Below are positions 35,661 to 45,238 of a stretch of 64,000 bases of DNA, in pieces (the first letter of the stretch is position 1; every line of letters begins with the position of its first letter). Source of the stretch: Streptomyces griseus subsp. griseus. Its GTDB lineage: Bacteria > Actinomycetota > Actinomycetes > Streptomycetales > Streptomycetaceae. Location: positions 62,001 to 126,000 of the forward strand of contig NZ_JOJE01000021.1 in assembly GCF_000720255.1 (NCBI RefSeq). The letters are read 5' to 3'. A program made the position numbers and the translations under genes. The notes beneath the pieces were generated by a model. The model ran no database searches and was not told the DNA's origin. It saw only the letters and a list, made by a program, of their open reading frames with translations.

Positions 35661-37403
35661 ATGAGCACACCCTTTCAGCCACACGCGCTGCACGACTACG
35701 CGCTACTGGCCGACGGGGAGCGCGGCGCGCTGATCGGACCGGACGGCGCCATCGGCTGGCTGTGCGCCCCCACCTGGCACGACGACGCCCTCTTCGCCTC
35801 CCTCATCGGCGGCCGCGGCGGCTACGCCATCACCCCGAGGGGCCGGTACGTCTTCGGCGGCTACTACGAAGAAGGCACCCTCATCTGGCGCAGCCGCTGG
35901 GTCACCGACAGCGGCGTCATCGAGTGCCGGGAGGCCCTGGCCTTCCCAGGAGATCCCGACCGCCTCGTCCTCCTCCGCCAGGTGCACGCCGTCGACGGCC
36001 CCGCCCACCTGGCCGTCGTCCTCGACCCGCACGCCGGGTACGGCCGGGAGCCCCTCACCTCCGTCCGCCGGGACGAGGACGGCGTATGGCGCCTGCGCAC
36101 CGGCGACCTCAGGCTGCGCTGGCAGGGAGCGGGCTCCGCCGTCGTGGGCGAACAGGGCCTGACCGCCGATCTCACGCTGCAGCCCGGCGAGCGCCGCGAC
36201 CTGGTCCTCGAATGTTCCAGGACCGAGCTGCCGCACGAGGGACCGCGTCCCGACCGGGCGTGGGCCGCCACCGAGGCCGCGTGGCGGGCCGCGGTCCCCG
36301 GTCTGGAGAACACCATCGCCGTCGCCGACGCGCGCCGGTCGTACGCCGTGCTGCGCGGCCTCACCGCCAGGGGCGGCGGCATGGTCGCGGCGGCCACCAC
36401 CAGCCTGCCCGAGCGCGCCGAGGAGGGCCGCAACTACGACTACCGGTACGTGTGGATCCGCGACCAGAGCTATGCGGGTCAGGCGGCCGCGGCCGCCGGG
36501 GCGCACGAGCTGCTGGACGACGCCGTACGGTTCGTCTCCGCCCGCCTGCTCCAGGACGGACCGCGCCTCGTCCCCGCGTACACCGTCCACGGCAGCCCGG
36601 TACCCGAACAACGTGACCTCGACCTGCCCGGCTACCCCGGCGGGTTCGACCGCGTCGGCAACTGGGTGAACCGGCAGTTCCAGCTCGACTGCTTCGGCGA
36701 GGCCCTGCAGCTGTTCGCCGCCGCCGCCCGCCACGACCGCCTCGACGCCGACCACTGGAAGGCCGCCGACCTCGCGGTGCGTGCCGTCGCCGAGCGGTGG
36801 CGCGAGCCGGACGCCGGCATCTGGGAACTCGACGACCGATGGTGGACGCACAGCAGGCTGGCCTGCGTCGCCGGCCTGCGGGAGCTGGCCGCCGCCGCCC
36901 CCCGCCACCCGCTCGCGGATACCTGCGCGAGCCTGGCCGACACCGTCCTCACCGCCACCGGGAGCACCTGTGTCCACCCCGACGGGCACTGGCAGCGCAG
37001 CCCCGAGGACCCCACGGTCGACGCCGCCCTCCTGCTGCCCTCCGTGCGGGGCCTGTCGGGCGCCGGGGACGCCCGCACCCGCGCCACTCTCGACGCCTGC
37101 CGCCGCGAACTGACCCAGGACCACTTCATCTACCGCTTCCGCCACGACCACAGGCCCCTGGAGGAGGCCGAGGGCGCGTTCGTGATGTGCGGGTTCGTCA
37201 TGGCCCTCGCCGAGCACCAGCAGGGCCGGGCCGTCGAGGCGCACCGCTGGTTCGAACGCAACCGCGGTGCCTGCGGGGCCTCCGGCCTGTACGCCGAGGA
37301 GTTCGACGTCGCCCAGCGGCAACTGCGCGGCAACCTCCCGCAGGCCTTCGTCCACGCGCTGCTCCTCGAGGGCGCCGTACGACTCGGCGAGCGGACACCT
37401 TAG
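35661..37403 (+). CDS. Glycoside hydrolase family 15 protein (glucoamylase/trehalase-like)
   Basis: This 580-residue cytosolic enzyme has an N-terminal beta-sandwich (starting HALHDYALLADGERGALIGP) and a C-terminal (alpha/alpha)6 barrel with NYDYRYVWIRDQSYAGQAAA, a GH15 hallmark. REPDAGIWELDDRWW holds the likely catalytic acid glutamate and EEFDVAQRQLRGNLPQAF the likely base. No signal peptide is present. Actinobacterial relatives include trehalases, which would suit a stress locus, but glucoamylase activity is equally possible. It lies between csbD and a sigma factor gene. Confidence 0.9.
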   Translation: MSTPFQPHALHDYALLADGERGALIGPDGAIGWLCAPTWHDDALFASLIGGRGGYAITPRGRYVFGGYYEEGTLIWRSRWVTDSGVIECREALAFPGDPDRLVLLRQVHAVDGPAHLAVVLDPHAGYGREPLTSVRRDEDGVWRLRTGDLRLRWQGAGSAVVGEQGLTADLTLQPGERRDLVLECSRTELPHEGPRPDRAWAATEAAWRAAVPGLENTIAVADARRSYAVLRGLTARGGGMVAAATTSLPERAEEGRNYDYRYVWIRDQSYAGQAAAAAGAHELLDDAVRFVSARLLQDGPRLVPAYTVHGSPVPEQRDLDLPGYPGGFDRVGNWVNRQFQLDCFGEALQLFAAAARHDRLDADHWKAADLAVRAVAERWREPDAGIWELDDRWWTHSRLACVAGLRELAAAAPRHPLADTCASLADTVLTATGSTCVHPDGHWQRSPEDPTVDAALLLPSVRGLSGAGDARTRATLDACRRELTQDHFIYRFRHDHRPLEEAEGAFVMCGFVMALAEHQQGRAVEAHRWFERNRGACGASGLYAEEFDVAQRQLRGNLPQAFVHALLLEGAVRLGERTP

Positions 37404-37413
37404 ACGCCTGACC

Positions 37414-37438
37414 GGTTCGCCCGGTGTTCCCCGGGTAC
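37414..37438 (+). promoter_or_regulatory. Candidate SigB-type promoter for the sigma-factor gene
   Basis: GGTT at 37414-37417 and GGGTAC at 37433-37438 are 15 bases apart, matching the Streptomyces SigB-family pattern GNNT-N14-16-GGGTAC. The -10 is 42 bases before the ATG. Confidence 0.58.
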
Positions 37439-37479
37439 CCGTGCTCTTTGGCACGAGGAGGGGACGGAGGAACACAGGC

Positions 37480-38499
37480 ATGTCTCCCCTGGCACAGGCA
37501 GTCTCCGCGGGCCCCTGGGAGGACCGGCGCGCGTCCGCCCGCACGGCGCGGCTGCGCAGCCGGATACCCGAGCCCGACGAGGAACCGGATCTACTGGGCC
37601 AGTACCTGTCCCAGATCGCGGCGACACCGCTGCTCACCGCGGAGGACGAGGTGCGGCTCGCGCAGCGCATCGAGGTGGGCGTGCACGCCGTGGCGGAACT
37701 CGAACAGGCCGAAGCAGGCGAACGGGCCCTGCCGCCGGAGCGCCGCCGGGACCTCGAACGCGCCACCCACGACGGGCTGGCGGCCAAGGACCACATGGTC
37801 CGCGCCAACCTGCGGCTCGTCGTGTCGATGGCCAAGCGGCACGCCCATCGCGGGCTGCCGCTGCTCGACGTCATCCAGGAGGGGAACCTGGGGTTGATCC
37901 GGGCGGTGGAGAAGTTCGACCACACCAAGGGCTTCAAGTTCTCCACGTACGCCACCTGGTGGATCCGCCAGGCCATCGAGCGCGGCCTCGCCGCACACGC
38001 CCGCACGGTGCGCCTGCCCCTGCACGTCGTGGAGCAGTTGCAGAAGCTCGCCAAGATCGAACGCCGGCTGCAGCTGGGACTGGATCGCGAGCCCTCCGCC
38101 GAAGAGGTGGCGGCGGAGAGCGGCCTCCCCCTGGAGAAGGTCGCCTGGCTGCGCCGCGTCGGACGGGACGCGGTCAGCCTGGACACACCGGTGGACGACA
38201 CCGGCGAGACCGTCGTCGGCGACCTCATCGCCGACACGGAGGTACTCCAGGCCCCGGAGGTCGCCGAGTACCAGGCCCTCGCGGAGGAACTGCACGAGGC
38301 CGTCGGCACCCTCGCGCCCCGCGAGGCCATGATCCTCAGCCTGCGCTACGGCCTGCACGACGGCCGGCCGCGCACCCTCAAGGAGGTGGCCCAGCAGGTG
38401 GGCCTGACCCGCGAGCGTGTCCGCCAGCTGGAGAAGGAGTCGCTGGCGCGGCTGCGGGCGCCGGACACCCGGGAGCGCCTGCTGGCCTGGGCGAGCTGA
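37480..38499 (+). CDS. RNA polymerase sigma-70 factor, group 2 (Hrd-like, principal-sigma paralogue)
   Basis: The 339-residue protein has all principal-type regions: 1.2 (DLLGQYLSQIAATPLLTAED), 2 (RANLRLVVSMAKRHAHRGLP, LLDVIQEGNLGLIRAVEKFD, YATWWIRQAIERGLA), 3, and 4 (REAMILSLRYGL, then LKEVAQQVGLTRERVRQLEK). The lack of a long acidic N-terminal region 1.1 points to a non-essential Hrd-type paralogue (HrdA/C/D class) rather than HrdB. It should recognise housekeeping-like promoters under special conditions. The ATG at 37480 follows GGAGG. The SigB-type promoter upstream would place it in a sigma cascade. Confidence 0.93.
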   Translation: MSPLAQAVSAGPWEDRRASARTARLRSRIPEPDEEPDLLGQYLSQIAATPLLTAEDEVRLAQRIEVGVHAVAELEQAEAGERALPPERRRDLERATHDGLAAKDHMVRANLRLVVSMAKRHAHRGLPLLDVIQEGNLGLIRAVEKFDHTKGFKFSTYATWWIRQAIERGLAAHARTVRLPLHVVEQLQKLAKIERRLQLGLDREPSAEEVAAESGLPLEKVAWLRRVGRDAVSLDTPVDDTGETVVGDLIADTEVLQAPEVAEYQALAEELHEAVGTLAPREAMILSLRYGLHDGRPRTLKEVAQQVGLTRERVRQLEKESLARLRAPDTRERLLAWAS

Positions 38500-38517
38500 C
38501 CCCCGCCACCCTCGCCC
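38489..38517. terminator. Weak hairpin between convergent sigma-factor and SWIM genes
   Basis: GGGCGAG and CTCGCCC form a 7-bp stem with a 15-base loop overlapping the sigma-factor stop. The large loop and missing T-run make terminator function uncertain. Confidence 0.3.
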
Positions 38518-38526
38518 GCACCCGCC

Positions 38527-40356
38527 TCACACAGCGAGCGGCGACGACCGCCCCGGGTCCGCACCCCACGCGGCCGCGCACAGCGCACGGTCGACGTCGT
38601 CGGTGTAGAGCGCGGCGGCCAGCCAGGCTCGGACGAACTGGTCGGTGTCCGCGGGCAGGAGCCGCCCGAAGGTGTCCCGGGCACGGTCCGCGGCAGCGGC
38701 GTGCAGCTCGTCGAGGAGATCGCCGGCCGTCGCCAGGCCGTACGCACGGAGGCGCCGACCGTCATGCGCCCCACTCCCGGGAAAGGCCAGCACCCGACGT
38801 CCCCCGGAGACCGACTGATGGACGCGACGGCGCAGGAGATGCAGCGGGGCCTCGTCCGGGGTGGGCGGCGCCACGGCTGAGGGCAGCCGCCCCGGCGTGG
38901 GCAGGTCCGCGTGCAGGAGTCGGTCGAGGCCCAGGTCGAGGCGGCCCTCCGGATCGGAAGGATGGCTGATGGCCAGGAGCAGCGCCCGGGGGAGCGGGCC
39001 CGGGGTGAGACGGGCGACGACACGAAGCCGGGTGCCCGCCGCGCCCGCGAGCAGCCGGAGGTTGTCGCGGTGGGGCAACGCCGGATCGTCGTGGGCGGCG
39101 GCCAGTCGCACGGTCACGCCGGCACAGTCGGCGAGCAGGCAGTCGCCCGCCGCCTCGCGGACGGTGCCGAGGAGCGTGACGTCGAGGAAGAGCAGTCCAT
39201 GGCCACCGTCAGTGCGGTCGCGGCTCAGGGCGGCGGACGCCTGCTCTGCGACGGGCATGGCCCACAGCCGGTCGAGTGGCTCGCTCCGCCATGAGGCCCC
39301 GGATGCCCGTACCGCCCGTACGCCCGCCCCTGCCCCCAGACGCCCCGTCGGGGACACGGTGGCGCCGGACACGGCGAGTCCGGCGCGCGACAGCTCACGG
39401 TGGGTCAGGGTGGTGTCACCGATGCGGACGGCGCGGTCGGCCGCCCCCACGGCCCGGGCCGAGCCGCCCGGAGCCACGTCGGGGACCGTGTAGAGACGGC
39501 CGTCGGCGTCGGCGGCCCAGGTGACGGCGCCCGCGTAACCGGTCGCCGTGAGTACGGGCTCGGAGAACAGTCCATAGAGACGTAGCGAACCGTCCGGGAC
39601 GTACGGCTGCCGTGCGGTGCCACGCAGGGCGGCCAGCTCCGGGCCGGTCGCGTACGGGAGACGGTGGGCGTTGGCCAGGAGGTCGCGCAGCGCCGTGACC
39701 AGGTCGGCGAGTCGGTACGCCGGGTCCGCGGACCGGGCCGCCCTGAGCCCCGTCACCACGGACACCGCCGACGCGGCCGCTCGGGGCAGCCCGGCGAGCC
39801 GTGCGGTGTGCGCCGCGCGCAGCAGCTCCGCCTGGAGGACGGCCCCGGCCCCGTCGACACCGGCTTCGAACACGGCGGCCCCGGCGTCGTGAACGGCTCC
39901 GGCGGCGGTGCGTTGGGCGGGGGTGGGGGCGTCGCCGGGTGGGGCGGTGTCGCCCGCGGTGCTGCCGCCGGTGCGGGCTTCGGTGCGGGCGGCGGTTTTG
40001 CGATGGGTGTCCGTCCCGGCGGCGGTTTCGGCACGGGTGTCCGTCCCGGCGTCGGTGATCAGTGCGACGTCGGCCACCGGGGCCGCCGAGGCCGCCGCGG
40101 CGCGGTGCAGACAGCCGGGGGCGAGGAGACAGCCGCAGCGGATCGCGTCCGCGCTGGTCACGACACCACCGGGGGCACGCAGTTCCAGGTCGGTGTCGTC
40201 ATCCACGGCGATGCGCGCGGTGTCACCGTCGAGGACCACCGGCCGGGCCGTCAGCTTGGCGACGCCCGCGTCCAGCCGTTTGCGGAGCCGGGGAGACAGC
40301 GCCCCCACGAGTTCGGCGGTCACGGCCGGCGCGACCGGAGGAAGCTGCGGAGTCAT
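38527..40356 (-). CDS. SWIM zinc-finger domain protein of the MoxR/vWA cluster
   Basis: The 609-residue protein has an N-terminal SWIM motif CxCx(n)CxH: C74, C76, C82 and H84 in RCGCLLAPGCLH. SWIM modules bind nucleic acid or protein. The rest is Ala-rich and lacks motifs I recognise, although an OB- or beta-rich middle section is plausible. A proline/threonine-rich tract encoded around 39,900-40,050 follows the finger. The ATG overlaps the stop of the vWA gene (ATGA). By position and finger it corresponds to E. coli YehQ, also a SWIM protein next to MoxR and vWA genes. Confidence 0.8.
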   Translation of the reverse strand: MTPQLPPVAPAVTAELVGALSPRLRKRLDAGVAKLTARPVVLDGDTARIAVDDDTDLELRAPGGVVTSADAIRCGCLLAPGCLHRAAAASAAPVADVALITDAGTDTRAETAAGTDTHRKTAARTEARTGGSTAGDTAPPGDAPTPAQRTAAGAVHDAGAAVFEAGVDGAGAVLQAELLRAAHTARLAGLPRAAASAVSVVTGLRAARSADPAYRLADLVTALRDLLANAHRLPYATGPELAALRGTARQPYVPDGSLRLYGLFSEPVLTATGYAGAVTWAADADGRLYTVPDVAPGGSARAVGAADRAVRIGDTTLTHRELSRAGLAVSGATVSPTGRLGAGAGVRAVRASGASWRSEPLDRLWAMPVAEQASAALSRDRTDGGHGLLFLDVTLLGTVREAAGDCLLADCAGVTVRLAAAHDDPALPHRDNLRLLAGAAGTRLRVVARLTPGPLPRALLLAISHPSDPEGRLDLGLDRLLHADLPTPGRLPSAVAPPTPDEAPLHLLRRRVHQSVSGGRRVLAFPGSGAHDGRRLRAYGLATAGDLLDELHAAAADRARDTFGRLLPADTDQFVRAWLAAALYTDDVDRALCAAAWGADPGRSSPLAV

Positions 40357-43300
40357 GCGATCTTCTCCCCTACCCAGCGGGCGAGTTCGAGCGGGCTGAG
40401 AGCGGCGACGGGCATACCGGCTGCGACGAGCTGTCCGGCGACGCCCGTCGAGTACCGGGGGCGGCCCGCGTCGTCGAGGCTCGCGCACCCCAGGACATGG
40501 CAGCCGGAACCCGCCAGGGCGCGGACCTCGGCGAGCAGTCCGCCGAGCGGATAACCCTCCTCGAAGTCGCTGACCACCACCACGAGGGTCCGGGACGGCA
40601 CGGTGACGAGCTCGCGGGCGTGGCGCAGGCCCGCGGCGATGTGGGTGCCACCGCCCACACTGACTTCCAGCAGCAGGGACAGCGGGTCGTCGACGTGGCC
40701 TGTGAGGTCGATGACCTCGGTGGAGAAGGCCAGGAAGTGCGTGGACAGCGTCGGCACTCCTGCCAGTACCGACGCGGTGAGGGCGGCCCAGACCGTGGAC
40801 GCCTCCATGGACCCCGACACGTCGGTCACCAGGATCAGCCGCCAGTCGGCGGCGCGCCGGGCGCGCGTACGGAAGACCGGGTGCTCCGGTACGACCTGGA
40901 CCGTACCGTCCGGGCCCCGGCGAGCGGTCGCCAGATTGGCCCGCAGGGTGCGGGCCAGATCGAGGCCGCCGCCCGGACGCCGGCTGGGGCGCGGCAGGGC
41001 GGTGCCGTGCAGCGCGGGGCGCAGCCGGGTGGCCAGTTCCCGGGTCAGGGCGTCGACCAGGCGCCGCACCAGCGGACGCAGCGCGGCCAGCCGTGCCTCG
41101 GGCAGACCACCCGCGTGCCCCAGCACCGTGCGCAGCAGATCGACGGAGGGCCGCACGCTGTCCGGGTCAAGCTCGGCGAGCACGTCCCTGCGCCCCGACG
41201 CGGCGGCCGCCGCCAACACCTCCTCCCGGACACCGGGCCCGAACAGCGCCGCCAGTTCCTCCGACCACTCCCGCACCCCGGGATACGGTGCCTCCCGGCC
41301 ACCCCCACTCCCACCGCCGGGCCCGGGCAGCTCACCCCTGCTGCCCTCACCGCGGCCACTGCCGTACAACTCGTCCAGTGCGGTGGCCATCGCGGCAGCG
41401 GACCGAGGCAGCCGATCGGCCCGGCGACCGAGGAGGAGGCGCCAGCGGTCGGCGGGGGAGAGGTGGTGGTCCTTGGCCCCCGCCGCGCCGGAGCCCTCGC
41501 CGGAGCCGGAGCCGGAGCCGAAGCCGGCGGGGTCGGTGTTCTGTTCGGTGGGGCTGGACACGGTTTCGGCGTCCTCCTGGCGCCCGCGCGACGGCAGAAG
41601 TCCCAGCCGCTCAAGGGTCTCCCGGGCGGCGAGGTCCGCCCGGGTCCAGACGGCGAGGGCGGCGGGGTCGACGCCGCCCGTGTCGGAGAGGGGGCGGGCG
41701 GGGGAGAGGCGCTCCTCGACCGCGGCGAGGAGACGGTCACGGGCGGCCGGGCTGAGCGTGTCGAAGCCACCCCGCAGCGCGGGGAGCTGTTCGAGGAAGG
41801 CCCGGTCGGGCAGCTCGGACACCCGGCGGAGCAGCGGTTCCAGCGCGGGGGCCGCCGCCTCCAGAAGCGGGCCCGCGGCGGTGAGCAGCCCGGTGAGGCG
41901 GGCAGTGAGAGCGGACCGGGACTCGGCGGACCGGGCCCCGTCGACCCAGGACGCGACCCGACCGCCGAACACCTCGGCGTCCTCGTGCCCGAGGAGGACC
42001 CGTACGGCTCCGGCCGCACCCCGCATCAGCGGTGAGCCGTCGACGGCCAGTCGCGCCAGGGCGTCGGTGAGCCGCAGACCGCCCTGGAGGTCGGCGCGGT
42101 GCGCGAGTTCGAGCAGGGCGTGGGCGTCGGCCGGATCCTCGGAGCCCATGAGGCCGTCCACTTGGCGCACCGCGGCTGCGGTGAGCAGCTCGGCCACCGC
42201 GGCAGCCCTGTCGGTGCGCTCCGCGTCCGCACCCAGCCCGGCGATGTGTCCGGCCCTCACCCGGTCCAACAGCTCGAGCCCGACGAGGAGTTCGGACAGC
42301 GTGCCGGACGGCGGCAGTACCTCGGTGACATCGGCGAGCCGTTCGTCCGCGAGTTCGGGCAGACCGCACTCGGCCGCCTCCTGAAGCCCCCGCAGAGCCT
42401 GCGCCGCCGTAGGGCCGCCCTCGTCCTCATCAACGCGCCGCCGCGCACGCAACGCGCCCTCGGCAGCCTGGGCGGGGGTGACTCCCCGCACGCCGGCCGT
42501 GGTCAGCATGGCCGCCGTGGCGGGCGTCCAGCGGACCTCCCAGCGTGAGGTGAGGGCTTCCGTGCCACCCGCGCCGACAACCTCCTTGGCCTCCCCGTAC
42601 GGCACTCCGCACACCGTCAGCCTGCGCAGGAGCAGTTCACGCCGCCGGTCGAGATCGGAACGCAGCGGATCGAGGCGCAGATCCCGGCTCGCGTCGGAAC
42701 CGCGGTCGCCCGGCCCCGGCAGCCCCAGCTCCGCCACCTCCGCCTCGACCGCCGGGGCGAGACCGCTCCGAGGGGCGCCCGGCGCGGGCCGGCCGCCGCG
42801 CGTGCCGACGAGCACCCGCTCCATCGCCCGCGCGACGGCCCGCCCCCGCCCGTACGGCTCGCCCTGCGCCAGCACCGTCTGTACGGCCTCGACCAACTCG
42901 CCCCGCCCGGCCGCAGGCAACCCGCGCAGCCGTGCCAGATCTCCGGCGAGGCGGGTGATCTCGCGCGCGTCGGCGGGACCGGACGGATGGCCGAGAACCC
43001 GCAGTTCCGCGCACACCCGCACGGCCGCCCGAGTCAGCGCCTCCTCCAGCGCGGCCGGATCGCCCGCCGCCTCCAGCACCATGTGCTGCCACTCCGGATC
43101 CCGGATCCCCGCCGGGTAACCGGACCGCTCGTCCAGCAGCGCGTAGGCGTACGGAATGAGCGAGGTCGTCCACACCGTCCGACCGGCGCCGTCGGTGACC
43201 TCGCAGGGGTCGGACGCGTCGGCCGGCCCCTGCCCCGCATCCCCCGCGAGAGCCGGAGCATGGAACGCCCCCACCACCACGGCGGCCCGCTCCCCGTTCG

Positions 43301-43976
43301 CCGTGGCGTCGGACAGCCGTGCCCGCATCCACCGCTCCCGTCGCAGATCCAGCTCCGGCACTCCCCCCGACGCGGCCGCGTCCTCCCGCAGCGCCCACCC
43401 CGTGAGCAGCGCCGCCCGCCGCAGCGCCTCGACCGGAGAGCCCGGGGCGGCCGCTTCGACGAGCCGGTCCCACAGATCCTCACCCGGACGCCCCGTGAGC
43501 CGGGCCCGCAGCGCGTCCGACAGCCGGGGAACCTCGGGCACCCGGCCCGGCGCCCGCCGTTCCTCTCCCCAGGCCCGGTCGGCGAGCGGCAGATCGCAGG
43601 CGATCACCGGCACCCCACGCCGAGCCGCCCACCGTACGGCCGCGAGCTCGGGTGAGAAGTCGGCGAAGGGATAGAAGGCGGGGCCGCCCGCCCCGTCGGC
43701 CCCCGCGGCGCCGGGGGCGGCGGCGAGGGCGACCGGCGCCCGGGTCTCCTCGTGGGCGAGCCAGGGCAGCCACTCCTGCATCTCCGCGGGGAGCTCGACG
43801 AGCAGCACGTCCGGCTCCGCCTCGTCCAGCAGCGCGGGCACGGCCGCGGCCAGGGAGGGCGCGTGGTGCCGTACGCCGATGAGGTAGGGCCCCGTCGCCG
43901 GGTCGGTGAGCAGGGCGACGGCTTCCTCGGGGGAGAGGCCGGGGGAGAGGCCGACGGAGAGGGCGGGGTGGGACAC
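40353..43976 (-). CDS. DUF5682-family protein fused to a C-terminal von Willebrand A domain
   Basis: The 1207-residue protein begins VSHPALSVGLSPGLSP (GTG at 43976; GGAGGG upstream in the end of the ATPase gene). The N-terminal two-thirds matches the DUF5682/YehM-like pattern (YLIGVRHHAPSLAAAVPALL, VLLVELPAEMQEWLPW). The last 180 or so residues are a vWA domain with a complete MIDAS, DVSGSMEAS, and VVSDFEEGYPLGG. In E. coli these are two proteins, YehM and YehP; here they are one chain. vWA domains bind partners through a metal ion, and MoxR ATPases often remodel them. A low-complexity Gly/Glu-rich linker lies near 41,480-41,540. Confidence 0.85.
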   Translation of the reverse strand: MSHPALSVGLSPGLSPEEAVALLTDPATGPYLIGVRHHAPSLAAAVPALLDEAEPDVLLVELPAEMQEWLPWLAHEETRAPVALAAAPGAAGADGAGGPAFYPFADFSPELAAVRWAARRGVPVIACDLPLADRAWGEERRAPGRVPEVPRLSDALRARLTGRPGEDLWDRLVEAAAPGSPVEALRRAALLTGWALREDAAASGGVPELDLRRERWMRARLSDATANGERAAVVVGAFHAPALAGDAGQGPADASDPCEVTDGAGRTVWTTSLIPYAYALLDERSGYPAGIRDPEWQHMVLEAAGDPAALEEALTRAAVRVCAELRVLGHPSGPADAREITRLAGDLARLRGLPAAGRGELVEAVQTVLAQGEPYGRGRAVARAMERVLVGTRGGRPAPGAPRSGLAPAVEAEVAELGLPGPGDRGSDASRDLRLDPLRSDLDRRRELLLRRLTVCGVPYGEAKEVVGAGGTEALTSRWEVRWTPATAAMLTTAGVRGVTPAQAAEGALRARRRVDEDEGGPTAAQALRGLQEAAECGLPELADERLADVTEVLPPSGTLSELLVGLELLDRVRAGHIAGLGADAERTDRAAAVAELLTAAAVRQVDGLMGSEDPADAHALLELAHRADLQGGLRLTDALARLAVDGSPLMRGAAGAVRVLLGHEDAEVFGGRVASWVDGARSAESRSALTARLTGLLTAAGPLLEAAAPALEPLLRRVSELPDRAFLEQLPALRGGFDTLSPAARDRLLAAVEERLSPARPLSDTGGVDPAALAVWTRADLAARETLERLGLLPSRGRQEDAETVSSPTEQNTDPAGFGSGSGSGEGSGAAGAKDHHLSPADRWRLLLGRRADRLPRSAAAMATALDELYGSGRGEGSRGELPGPGGGSGGGREAPYPGVREWSEELAALFGPGVREEVLAAAAASGRRDVLAELDPDSVRPSVDLLRTVLGHAGGLPEARLAALRPLVRRLVDALTRELATRLRPALHGTALPRPSRRPGGGLDLARTLRANLATARRGPDGTVQVVPEHPVFRTRARRAADWRLILVTDVSGSMEASTVWAALTASVLAGVPTLSTHFLAFSTEVIDLTGHVDDPLSLLLEVSVGGGTHIAAGLRHARELVTVPSRTLVVVVSDFEEGYPLGGLLAEVRALAGSGCHVLGCASLDDAGRPRYSTGVAGQLVAAGMPVAALSPLELARWVGEKIA

Positions 43977-43980
43977 GACC

Positions 43981-45150
43981 TCAGCCCTCCAGGACCGTGC
44001 GCAGGTCCCACAGGGTGCGCCAGGTGGCGGAGCCCTGTTCGGCGCGGCGGCGGACGGGTCCGTCCCAGTAACCGCGCAGCCGGGCCGCGTCGGCGGGGTC
44101 GTCCTTGCGTACGACGCCGAGGAGGTGGCCGGGCAGCAGCCCGAGCACATCGCGGTCGCCGGGGAAGTACGCCGCCGCGAGCCCCAGCGCGCCCGCGACG
44201 GCGACGGCCTCCGCGGTGCTCATCACGGTCGAGGGCCGCTCCACCTCCCAGCCCTCCGTGGACCTGCCCTCCCGCAGATCGCGGAACGCGGTGACGAGAG
44301 CCTCCAGCACGGCGTCGTCGACCCGGAACGCCGCCCCGGCCCGCTCGACGGCGGCCCGCGCCTGGCTGCGCACCAGCGCGGTCTCGGCGTCGAGGTCCCC
44401 GATGGGGCCGACGGTCTCGAAGTTGAAGCGGCGCTTGAGCGCGGCGGACATCTCCGAGACGCCCTTGTCGCGCAGGTTGGCCGTCGCGATGAGGTTGAAG
44501 CCGGGCGCGGCGTGCGCCAGGGCGTCGTCCGTGCCCGCCAGCTCGGGGACGGCGATCCGCCGCTCCGAGAGGAGGGAGACCAGGGAGTCCTGCACCTCGG
44601 GCAGACAGCGGGTGACCTCCTCGACCCGGGCGATCGCTCCCCGGCCCATGGCGGTGAGCACCGGTGAGGGCACGAGTGCCTGCCGACTGGGGCCCTGGGC
44701 CAGCAACAGGGCGTAGTTCCAGCCGTACTTGAGCTGGTCCTCGGTGGTGCCGGCCGTGCCCTGCACGACCAGGCCGCTGGTGCCGCACACCGCGGTCGAC
44801 AGCAGCTCGGACAGCACCGACTTGGCGGTGCCGGGCTCGCCGACGAGCAGCAGACCGCGCTCACCGGCAAGGGTGACGACACACCGCTCCACCAGCGCCC
44901 GGTCGCCGACGAACTTGCCCTGAACCACCATGCGGCGCGGCACGCCCTCGGGTACCTCCGCGTCGTCGGGCAGCCGGAGGGCCTGGCCGTCGCTGCCCAT
45001 GACGAACGTGACGACGGCACGCGGCGTCAGCCGCCACGCGGGTGGACGCGGCCCGCCGTCGTACGTGGCGAGGAAGGCGAGCTCGGTGGCGTACCGCTCC
45101 TCGGGCGGCACGATCTGACGCACGGCGTCGGGAACGAGAGCGCTGGTCAT
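43981..45150 (-). CDS. MoxR-type AAA+ ATPase (YehL-like)
   Basis: This 389-residue ATPase has Walker A GEPGTAKS (104-111), sensor-1 region LIATANLRDKG (N225) and arginine fingers KRRFN (240-241). The Walker B position reads IARVEEVTR, with E177/E178 instead of the usual Asp-Glu; a conservative change that may slow hydrolysis. SLLSERRIAVPELAG is the MoxR-like insert region. It ends 4 bases before the vWA gene start, so the two should be made together. MoxR ATPases act as chaperones for vWA-bearing partners. Confidence 0.88.
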   Translation of the reverse strand: MTSALVPDAVRQIVPPEERYATELAFLATYDGGPRPPAWRLTPRAVVTFVMGSDGQALRLPDDAEVPEGVPRRMVVQGKFVGDRALVERCVVTLAGERGLLLVGEPGTAKSVLSELLSTAVCGTSGLVVQGTAGTTEDQLKYGWNYALLLAQGPSRQALVPSPVLTAMGRGAIARVEEVTRCLPEVQDSLVSLLSERRIAVPELAGTDDALAHAAPGFNLIATANLRDKGVSEMSAALKRRFNFETVGPIGDLDAETALVRSQARAAVERAGAAFRVDDAVLEALVTAFRDLREGRSTEGWEVERPSTVMSTAEAVAVAGALGLAAAYFPGDRDVLGLLPGHLLGVVRKDDPADAARLRGYWDGPVRRRAEQGSATWRTLWDLRTVLEG

Positions 45151-45238
45151 CGGCGGCCCTTCGGGATGTCACTGGTACGGGTCATGGACGGAGGCCGTTC
45201 GGGGCGGTGCGTGTGCCGGCACCTCATGGACGGAAACC

